DNA of 64,000 bases from Cepaea nemoralis. Taxonomy: Eukaryota > Mollusca > Gastropoda > Stylommatophora > Helicidae. Both the position numbers and the translations under genes were made by a program. The stretch is taken from assembly GCA_014155875.1 (NCBI GenBank), contig JACEFZ010024489.1, positions 603,501-667,500 on the forward strand, read 5' to 3'. A model generated the notes under the pieces. It saw only the letters and a list, made by a program, of their open reading frames with translations. It was not told where the DNA came from and ran no database searches. Shown piece after piece: positions 49,265-64,000 of the stretch (position 1 is the first letter of the stretch; every line of letters begins with the position of its first letter).

Positions 49265-49868
49265 CATCCTGTGTGTTGATGTCGAGGTAAGGGGTTCAAC
49301 CCCTACACCAGACAGTTGGGCTAAAATGTTGACTTCTTGCCCTTGACTTGGGGACGTAAATTACAAGTACCACTGAAGTCAGAGTGGGTTCGTCTGATAT
49401 CGAAGGACACTGGTAATAGTTGCTTGCTTGCTTGTGTTCGTTGGCTTGAGCTCCAACGCGAAGTCCTGTATGTCGGATGAAGGCATCCTGTTGTCCAACA
49501 TCAGTGTGATGTCATACAGGACCTGAGTTTTGCTTGAGTATCCGTTGTCCCATGTCTGGCTTATTGGTGTGCAGACTGGTGGTTCCTCGCCGTACAGGCA
49601 GACACTCTCCGACTTCGGAGGAATCGGCGATCCTACTGACTTTAGCCAGGACCCCGAAGAGACCTGTTGCCCAGGACGCTCGACGAGGACGCGTCAATAG
49701 GTCTTGGCCAGTATATAACCCGGCCCTGGTGCCTTGGAAACACCTCTGCGTCCCACTGGTAATAGTGAAAACTAATCCGCACGTAAAATTCAGTTCAATG
49801 CCACTAGAAGAAGTGCATAGGCTATGGACTACGTTTGAGTTCAAGGCGAGCGAGTGGGGAAAAAAAAT
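49265..49868 (+). mobile_element. SINE-A interrupted by another retroposon
   Basis: Left half 49265-49420 (TAAGGGGTTCAACCCCTACA through CACTGGTAATAGT) and right half 49754-49868 (CACTGGTAATAGT through GAGTTCAAGGCGAGCGAG) are one SINE-A. The 13-bp CACTGGTAATAGT is repeated at both joints as a perfect target-site duplication. Confidence 0.85.
49421..49753 (-). mobile_element. 333-bp retroposon (unnamed SINE-like family) nested in SINE-A
   Basis: Exactly bounded by the 13-bp duplication. On the minus strand it begins GGACGCAGAGGTGTTTCCAA, is GC-richer than its surroundings, and ends GGAGCTCAAGCCAACGAACA then a CAAG run. The end resembles the 3' tail of SINE-A. Overlapping frames on both strands are not coding. 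Confidence 0.7.
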
Positions 49869-50517
49869 CAGTTCTCTTGTAAAATTAATGAGAGAAATCA
49901 CTACAAAAGCTCAGTCTGTAAAGAGATAAACACGAATATATTATATTTATAATGTCAGCAACTTCTTGTCAGACTATATTTCTCGTCTTGTTTTAGCTTT
50001 AGCAGAAAAATGGGGAAACAAAATAAGTAGCAAAATGACAACTCCAGAATATTCTAGAAATGACGAGAGCTGAAATTATAAATGCTCACACAATGACGAT
50101 ATACAGTATACAGTCGTAACAAGCAAATGTGTCACAGAACTGTCATACGATTGGCTGTATAAGTCGCACTTTACCATGTAAAGCAAAGCTATTATGAAAC
50201 AAAATGACACCTACGCACATGGTCTCTAATAACAGTAATAACTGAAGTTCATCTCCATAGTGGATGCTACTTGTTCAATCGATAGTACATGGAATGTTCA
50301 GGAAATTACACTGAAGGTAGTGCAAATAGTAGGCAGTATCTTATTACTTTGACCTTCTTGAATGGCGACATGAGCGCGACCGTGAAGGCTATATTTATAT
50401 GTTTATATAGACACTGAGACAAACAGATTGATTAGCGTCAGTTTGCAGAATGCCTAGAGGGGAGGTGAAGGTAGGTGCGTGTATCTGTGTGTATATCACA
50501 ATTATCATGTGACATGC
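49869..50517. other. Unassigned DNA
   Basis: No gene or clear repeat. It ends at the TA microsatellite. Confidence 0.4.
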
Positions 50518-50636
<119 letters not shown>

Positions 50637-50639
50637 GAT

Positions 50640-50880
50640 CTTCTTGGCCAAGTTGTTAGTGATTTCTCCATAGTCCCGTATATCCACGTGAGAAACGTAA
50701 CTTGCGGAGAATCGGTACCGGTTCTCGCCGCGTTGGTAACTTACGGGGTATGTGGGCCGGCCGCTTAGAAATCAATGGCAAACTACTGAGCGTAATCTTG
50801 CCAAGAAATCAACAATCAGCTGAAAGATGCTGATGTTGTTGACAGCGATATCCTATAAAGAATTTGCGGGAAAATATATA
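50640..50880 (+). mobile_element. SINE-D copy
   Basis: Includes GAATCGGTACCGGTTCTCGC, AATGGCAAACTACTGAGCGT and ATCTTGCCAAGAAATCAACA, ending GATATCCTATAAAGAATTTG. Confidence 0.7.
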
Positions 50881-50949
50881 TACTTCAGATACTTTGCAGG
50901 ACGTTGGGATGTAGGCATTTGTACATTCAGTAGTTTGCTCCATCTAGAC

Positions 50950-51374
50950 CAGTGGTTTTTAACCAATCGGGAATTTCCCCCTGGGTTGGGGGGGGGGGGG
51001 GGGGGAGATTTGAGGGTTTCCATGGGGGGGGGGGGGGGGGGGGGGGGGGTAAGATTATTTCAAGATCGCGTTAATACAAGAACCGATTACTTGATGTTGT
51101 TTTTTCCTCCATACTTTATGGTTCTGTACTTCTCGCCCTTCTGAAATTAGTTTTATAACGTAAGTATACCCACAAATCACGTTTTATGTAGACGTCTAGA
51201 CTTGTTCTAATATGTGTTATTAAGTTTAGCTTCCATTTTTACACATACTGTGTAGGGGCGTAAAAATGGGGGAGGGAAGGGAGGGGGTTATAGGGAGGAA
51301 ATACGAAAGGGGGGATGACATTCTGAAACATATGGTGAAGGCGGGCGTGGGCCAAAAAAGGTTGAGAACCACTG
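50950..51374. mobile_element. hAT-type MITE of 425 bp
   Basis: Flanked by a perfect 8-bp duplication ATCTAGAC (50942-50949 and 51375-51382). Ends are CAGTGGTTTTTAACCAATCG and, inverted, CAGTGGTTCTCAACCTTTTT. Eight-base duplications with CAGTGG ends are typical of hAT. The interior holds long G tracts (50990-51050) and no transposase. Confidence 0.85.
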
Positions 51375-51382
51375 ATCTAGAC

Positions 51383-52090
51383 CAACAAGCAGCGGTTAGA
51401 ATAGATGGCGAGACATCAAACTGGTTTGACATCAAGCAAGGAATCCGTCAGGACTGTGTGCTGTCTCCGTATTTGTTTAACCTTAACCTGTGCACCGAAA
51501 ATATAATGAGAAATGTCAGAGATGATATAAATAGGGAGCTATATCATATATGATGCCCTAAATATCGGTAGTCATGACATACCTGAGATTCGATATGCTG
51601 ATGATACATTATTGCTATCCACAACACAGAATGGTATAGAAAACCTAATAGCCTCAACCCAATTCAATTGTGAAAATCACAACGTATATCTTAACATAGC
51701 AACAACAACAACAACAACAAACAAAGATAATGCATACAGATAAAACTACTATGGAGACAGAAATATATGAGGAAAATTGGAGGTGGTGGCAAATTTCGAA
51801 TATCTTGGGTCATTGATTACCTACAATGGTGACACAATGAGAAAACTGAAATAGTTTGGTCACTTGAAACGTCACGAAAGTTTGGAGACAACAATAATGG
51901 AGGAGTATATGCCTGGGAAGAGAGGAAGAGGAAGGCCAAAGACATGATGGGTGCAGGATGTGGCGGATGATCTCCAGATGGGTGTATCGGATGCGGGACA
52001 TCTTATTTATGATCGAGAGGTTTACCAGAAGATTGTTATGGGAGCGAGGTTCTGCAAATGACATGTTACTGAATGAATGAATGAGTTTGC
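51383..52090 (+). pseudogene. LINE reverse-transcriptase fragment
   Basis: DQQAAVRIDGETSNWFDIKQ and GIRQDCVLSPYLFN is the RT segment before the catalytic box. Frameshifted IRYADDTLLLS-like sequence follows near 51590, then RGRGRPKT-type 3' sequence and an (AATG)n tail at 52068-52082. The hAT MITE sits at its left border. Confidence 0.8.
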
Positions 52091-52099
52091 CATTGTTTT

Positions 52100-52230
52100 C
52101 TGAACGAGAAGTCAACGTTTTGAGTCCAGATGAGATCGGCATGTGGAATGAATCCACTACCCCGCTGTAGGCGCACAGGAAGTTTAAGGACGAGCACGAT
52201 GAACCTCTGGGACACGCTGACCTGTGTGTG
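52100..52230 (-). mobile_element. SINE-A head half
   Basis: AGAAGTCAACGTTTTGAGTC, GGAATGAATCCACTACCCCG and GAAGTTTAAGGACGAGCACG follow the SINE-A head and body order on the minus strand; the tail half is absent. Confidence 0.5.
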
Positions 52231-52234
52231 AGTG

Positions 52235-52465
52235 GAGCCGAAGTGGCATTCTACCGTGGCAAAGTGGTTAAACCGACTGCCCCGTGCTCTAAAGGTTGTT
52301 GGTTCGATTCCTGACTCCGTCATTCGGTTCAGAGTGCTTTTTTTTCAGAGACTGGGGTTTATCGCTGGAGCTACTGAGTTCGTCCTTTGTGCGACGCTTT
52401 CGGCCGGCCGCCCTGTGGAAAGAGACCGAACCACGTGCGTTTAAACCCGGTGCAATGAAATCAAC
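52235..52465 (+). mobile_element. SINE-B copy
   Basis: A box TACCGTGGCAAAGTGGTTAA and B box GGTTCGATTCC, with the family body TCGCTGGAGCTACTGAGTTC and a GAAAGAGACCGAACCACGTG end. Confidence 0.8.
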
Positions 52466-52979
52466 TTTACATCTTTAACACCTGCCTGGAAAGATAGTTT
52501 CGAGGCTCAGATTTCCCGACCAGTACGACCTGCCTCATAAAAATTGGGTACCAAATAATTTTCAGAATATTCTTAACATTGTCCGGCAAGGAAAGGCGAC
52601 GAGGGACTGTCCCTCCCAGCTTGTATGTCGTGGCTTATGCTATGTGAATGTCCAACACATAATACCCCAACGGCAGTATATGCTAAGGGATACCTTCACC
52701 TCACATTTAAGATGGACACATTGGGCATGAGGGTGCATCAGGAAAGAGCGCTGTTAAAGGATCGAGACTTTTCGATGGGCTGTGAGTAGGGTGACCTTCT
52801 GCAAAGTGTCAACTATATGATCGTGTATTGTATAGTCTACTAAAATAAAACTATTTGTAACTTATTTTATGCCAACCAATACACCACACGCCAGTTAGTT
52901 ACCCCTTAAATATATAACTGTGCAAAAGACATTCCTTTTCTACTACATTAAATTTTCAACTTCGAGATAGGGGCTACTA
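52466..52979. other. Unassigned DNA
   Basis: Nothing recognised. Confidence 0.35.
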
Positions 52980-53145
52980 TAGACCCCGAGGTAGACCAAG
53001 AAGACGGTGGAGAGAGAATATACATACAGACCTACAAGCACTTGGAATCAGCGATTGGCAAGAGAAGGTCAACCAGAGAGAAGAATGGAGACGGCTTGTA
53101 TCTGCAGCAAAGAACCTCAATGGCTCGGAATGCCGAAGAAGAAAA
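52980..53145 (+). mobile_element. LINE 3' fragment with GAA tail
   Basis: Encodes RPRGRPRRRWRENIHTDLQA, then LGISDWQEKVNQREEWRRLV in frame, and ends CTCAATGGCTCGGAATGCCG. Best preserved of the four copies of this end. Confidence 0.75.
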
Positions 53146-53544
53146 TTTTTAAAAATTCCTTCACCTCCCTATTGTTATTATTTTAACTCCTTCACTTCCA
53201 GATTGTTACCACTTTACCTCCAGATCACTTCTACTTTAACTCATTTTAAAATTATAATAGCATTTGGGCACAAACTAAAATGGTAGGAATTGAATGAAAT
53301 GTTAAGAATTACAAATACACCAGATCTCTGCATTATGGGATAGATGGCAAATCTATTTTCTATCCCTCTTTTCATCTCAACATGAGTCAGGACAATATCA
53401 GATTTTCTATAAGTGTCCTTAACTTTGGTACACCAAAGCCAATCTTGTTCAAGAAAGATTGCACAAGACTGAAAGATATCATTACAACCATTGCAGAAGA
53501 GGGACTAGACAAGACATTAATAGGGCACCTTGACACCCCAAGGT
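53146..53544. other. Unassigned DNA with a short unexplained frame
   Basis: A plus-strand frame from 53382 gives about 55 residues before running into SINE-C. Its opening (MSQDNIRFSISVLNFGTPKP) has no recognised family, no splice support and no start context worth calling. Confidence 0.3.
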
Positions 53545-53800
53545 GGGGAGCCTCGGTGGCAAAGTGGCTAGCATATTTGTCTGCTGGCCCAGTGGTCATG
53601 TTAGATTCTTCTCTGAGGCTGGGATTTTCCCCACCGACCTGGACTCCTAGGTCAATCCAGTCTAAAAATAGACACCAGGAAATGTTCCTGCACAGTAAAA
53701 GTGGTCAGTGTGGTATTGACCACATTGCTCATCTAGTATTGACTGGGCTCAGAAATATGCGGCTAGCACCATATACCCTAAGATACCCAGGGCAGAAGAG
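53545..53800 (+). mobile_element. SINE-C copy
   Basis: tRNA-like A box GGTGGCAAAGTGGCTAGCAT, then AATAGACACCAGGAAATGTT and GGTGTGGTATTGACCACATT-like body segments. Confidence 0.7.
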
Positions 53801-54205
53801 TCAAGTCTAACAGTAAGGCACATCTACACCTACACTCTCACCTGTACTTACAGCCCAGGGCAGAAGAGTCAAGTCTAACAGTAAGGTACATCTACACCTA
53901 CACTCTCACCTGTACTTACAGCCCAGGGCAGAAGAGTCAAGTCTAACAGTAAGGCACATCTACACCTACACTCTTACCTGTACTTACAGCCCAGGGCAGA
54001 AGAGTCAAGCCTAACAGTAAGGCACATCTACACCTACACTCTCACCTGTACTTACAGCCCAGGGCAGAAGAGTCAAGTCTAACAGTAAGGCACATCAACA
54101 CATAGACGCTCACCTGTACTTACAGCATCTACACCTACACTCTTACCTGTACTTACAGCCCAGGGCAGAAGAGTCAAGTCTAACAGTAAGGTACATCTAC
54201 ACCCA
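53785..54205. repeat. 68-bp tandem array, about six units
   Basis: Unit CAGGGCAGAAGAGTCAAGTC then TAACAGTAAGGCACATCTAC and ACCTACACTCTCACCTGTAC. It begins at the 3' end of the SINE-C copy and ends where a second SINE-C begins, so it may have grown from that junction. Confidence 0.92.
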
Positions 54206-54475
54206 GGATCAGCGGTAGCATAGTGGTTAGACGCTCACCTGCCGGCCGAGTAGTCATGAGTTTGAATAAACATCGCAGCAGATTTTTCTAATTTATCCGA
54301 GCTCCCAGATCAACCAGCTATGGGAACCAGGAACTGTCTTGGGAAGTAAAGACATCTACAGTCCATGGACCACATCACCCACCGAGTGCCAGTTGGTCTA
54401 TTAAAGAACTGGGTCTAGCACTAAATGCCTAATGGATCTTGAGGTGTGCAAAATGGTTCTTTACTTTAAACATTT
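54206..54475 (+). mobile_element. SINE-C copy
   Basis: GGTAGCATAGTGGTTAGACG (A box) and ATGAGTTTGAATAAAC (worn B box), followed by CATCACCCACCGAGTGCCAG and the GCACTAAATGCCTAATGGAT end. Confidence 0.7.
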
Positions 54476-54574
54476 TTGTTTACTACATCTACACCCCAAG
54501 ACAGAGGGCAGATACAAAATATTTTTTTTTAAAACAATAAGACACTACAAATTAAAACAAAGAAACTCATTTCA

Positions 54575-57500
54575 CTGACACCAAACATTTATTGATACAA
54601 TCATTTGCAAAGTTTAACTGATGATTAATTCAACAAATAGATTTTTGTTAAATTTTACAAACAGAACTGTTTCTTATGTGGCATTCAGAGACAATCAAAA
54701 TATACCATACAAAATGTCATGACATGAAAAGAATACCATTCCTTGACTGAAACAACGGCAAAATAAAACAGATAAGCCTGGATAAATGTGTGTAGGGTTA
54801 AATTTCATGTATGCTGTGATGTCTGAGTTATATTAACCATCACGGCCAGTAAAGCAATCAGTTCTAGACTTTCTCCAACTGACATCTATTCCAATACTGC
54901 CTGCCCTCTTGTTGTCTTTTACTTTCTCTCTGTAACTCCCAACTTCAGTTTAATATAAAATATAACACATATGTTAGGAAGAGATCATGCAAAGAATAAC
55001 AAACTCTACCTATTACGCTTTTAGACTCTTGTCTATTACACTCTACTGTTTCTGTGGATGACCTCAACTTATATTTGTTATATTTTGTACTGCCATAGTG
55101 AGGCGTTGTCATCATTTAGATACAGCAGGTTTGAGTCTGTGCGTCTACAGCTAAATATTTGTATAGTGTCCAGTGTGTCTTCTAATCTCTACTTCTTTCC
55201 TTCACTTCTATGAGTGCCAGTCAGTACATGTAAGTTAATTTCTTTTACCCTGCTGCAGTCACTATCTTTCCTATACAGTTAATGTGTTTTGTTTGTTTTT
55301 TTTGGTCAGGTTCCAGTTTTACAACATGGCATGCCAGTTGTGTCAAATTTCGACCATCACAGAACATTTGCCGATTAGCAATCAAAGTGTTAATAAGCAG
55401 ACCACATTTTGTATACTGTATTCAGTGAACAATAATCATCTGCTTCAATACATCGAAGCATTATCTATTAGTCAATTCCAGCCATTAATATGTAAGCAGG
55501 ACTTCCTGCTAGGTGTTAAGACTTCCGTGGATATGATCTACACAATCGCACAATATCAGTGATGTATTTAAAGTATCATTTATTTCTTCACTTAACATGA
55601 CATATAATTATTCAGTATGCACCTGCCGGGCAAGAAATCGTGCAATATTTTATTTATGGCGACTGTTTAAATATCAAAATTTATTATATTAGCAATTGTA
55701 AGGTTGCCCACTCAAAGACAGAACTGCAATTGCAAGATAGTAACACACAGCAAGTGACTATCTTTATCATCTATCAAAATCACACATTTGGAAAAGAAAC
55801 AATTCATAACATTTTTGTTTCCAAAAGTCACACACAAAAACATTATAAATGTGCAGAACAAAGGGAAAAACAGACAGCCAACAATCACAGAAAAATCTAG
55901 ATCATTCTCAACTTGTCAAAATAAAATATTGATTTCAGCGCTGACGAGCCGGGACCAACGCTTAAATGTCAGTGGATTATTGCTTCCGCTAGAAACAGTT
56001 ATTAAAAAATCAATTTAATTGTGGTGACTGATTTTCTTCTTATAGTTTCTTTTCTGAAGAAAAAAAAATGCCTACGATACTTAGTGAAAGGATGAAGAAA
56101 AGGAGAGGAAGAAACTGATATGGATAGCTGAATAAAAATGCACAAGGATGATATCAAAAGAAATTAAACAGTGCCCGGTTTGCTGTTAACTTGTCTGTGT
56201 CAGGCATGCGTAAAAGCACAAGTGGAAATGTGACAATTTAAAATAAGTAAAATATGCAGCCTGTTTACAAGAGACAGTGTAAAACATACAAGGCAAACAA
56301 CAAATGTTAACCATTACACTCTGCATAGTGCCAGCTGTGTTAACACCTTTATGATTTTTGATATCATAACCTTTTGGTCAGCCACAGTTTGATATTATGA
56401 ATATTCTCCTTTCTACAAAATCAATTTAACGGAACACTGTATATGAAATAAGGCCATGCACAGCACTGGATCACATAGGCAAACATAGTAGTGCTCAATG
56501 AATAACAACATAAACTGGCTGTCAGCAAACTTTGCAGAGCTTATGCTGTCGACTTCATGTACCAAATTATACATCTAGTTTTTAACAGTATACAGAGGAG
56601 ATACAGCATTTCCCCCTCATCTCGTATGGCTTAAACTTGTTTGGATGGTCTCACCAAAGAATCCTGTCAACTGTAGATATGTCAATCTTTCTAAATCCAT
56701 GGCCATCATTAAGAGACTAGATGAGTTTGTGAAGTTAGCAAACAAAACAATAATAAAAAGTGCATTAACACAGGGGAAAAAAAATATTACATCAACAGAA
56801 GTTACCTACAATTAAAGAAAAATATGTTCTCTATATTCTTTATTACATGAATTCATCCTTCATTACTGAAACCTTTACATTCATATTAACTGCTCATTTA
56901 TTACTGAAACCTTTTTGTTGAAACCTTTCCTAACACATTAATTCATCTTGTCTTGCTGAAACCTTTCCTTTCGTTTTAATTAATCATTTATTATTGACAT
57001 CTTTCCTGACATATTTTTTCATCCTTTGTTAGTGAAACCCTTGCTTTCGTATTAATTGATCATTTATTACTGCAAATGTTTCTGTTTTATTTTTTCACCC
57101 TGTCTTAGAGAATCCCTTCCTTTCATATTAACTGATTATTTATGTCCCTTCATATCACATCTTCACGCCTTGAGGTTCACTGGGTACATGGTGTTAAGAT
57201 CCATATTTTTATAGATCCGTCATATTAATTTATCTTTTATTACTGAAGCTTTTACTTCATTTCACTGATAATTTATAATAAAATTGTTAGTTATATTAAT
57301 TAATTAATAATTTATTCTTCGTTCATTCGCTCTAATAACTTATTATTTAAACTCTTCTGGTCATATAAGTGAACTCCACATCTAAAAGTGTGTTAGGTAT
57401 ATGGTGCTAACCCCAGTCGCATTGAAATCTTTCTCATCATATTTATTCATTTTTGTTGTTGAAACCCTTACTGCCTCTAACTGATCCTTTCTTACTGAAA

Positions 57501-57589
57501 CCTTACCTGCAAAATGAATTCACCCTCAATAGTTACATAACTCACCCTCTCTTACCCAGTTTACAGTAACAAAACAGAAATTAAATAGT
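54575..57589 (-). other. SQSTM1: Probable 3' UTR of the p62 gene
   Basis: Downstream of the p62 stop the sequence is AT-rich and free of the SINE and LINE pieces that crowd neighbouring DNA. A minus-strand AATAAA lies at 54588-54593, followed by T/GT-rich sequence, a plausible poly(A) site. Between about 56850 and 57510 a degenerate repeat with the plus-strand core TTACTGAAACCTTT occurs about nine times. Small frames here are not convincing proteins. The UTR extent is inferred. Confidence 0.45.
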
Positions 57590-63899
<6,310 letters not shown>

Positions 63900-64000
63900 T
63901 TAAGATTCATTACTACATATTTAGAAGTCCATGTTAGGAGATGGTTGTGACAAATGGGAAGATTGAAAGTGAACTATCTTGTTTGTGACCCATGCTGGAA

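Noticed and set aside
49421..49753. 5S rRNA-derived SINE
   Set aside because: A short stretch near GGGCCGGGTTATATACTGG loosely recalls 5S rRNA, but other conserved 5S segments are absent.
49512..49929. Overlapping 130-residue frames on opposite strands
   Set aside because: They run across the junctions of a nested retroposon and SINE-A; neither shows a known domain.
53382..53810. Possible 142-residue gene
   Set aside because: More than half is SINE-C sequence and the start has no family resemblance; kept only as an unexplained stretch.
55284..55562. 92-residue plus-strand frame
   Set aside because: It lies antisense to the inferred p62 3' UTR, with no recognised domain, splice or promoter support.

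Overview
This is eukaryotic nuclear DNA. Genes are split by GT-AG introns, intergenic DNA is AT-rich and packed with retroposons and satellites, and no operons occur. The two protein genes and the repeat content (tRNA-headed SINEs, several non-LTR LINE families, mariner and hAT relics) fit an invertebrate, probably a mollusc such as a gastropod. That placement is inference; the species cannot be read from the sequence.

Gene 1 (plus strand, about 6.4-19.9 kb) is a complete START-domain lipid-transfer gene of the STARD10 type. Six coding exons join in frame into a 268-residue protein with an acidic, serine-bearing C-terminus. Gene 2 (minus strand, about 63.9-57.6 kb, with a probable 3-kb 3' UTR reaching about 54.57 kb) is the 3' part of a sequestosome-1/p62 gene. 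Five exons encode a poly-Q linker, a ZZ zinc finger, an LIR motif and a C-terminal UBA domain. The PB1 exons lie beyond the right edge. The two genes converge and have no evident shared pathway beyond general lipid and autophagy biology.

Between them (20-54 kb) there is no convincing host gene. The stretch 20.0-25.1 kb is repeated almost base for base at 25.67-33.63 kb. The borders look like badly polished sequence, so a haplotype wrongly assembled in tandem is likelier than a real duplication. The second copy differs by a huge array: a 49-bp piece of a SINE present once in copy A is present about 57 times in copy B. From 34 to 54 kb come further minisatellites, LINE fragments, a TA-flanked MITE, hAT-type MITEs and foldback elements. 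A 2.5-kb array of 43-bp units at 44.9-47.4 kb is an amplified piece of a LINE RNase H coding region, still flanked by the rest of that LINE.

I found no new defence or biosynthetic system. The most notable signals are two satellites born inside transposable elements, the allelic-looking array expansion, nested retroposon insertions with readable target-site duplications, and two SINE-like families that appear to share a 3' tail.
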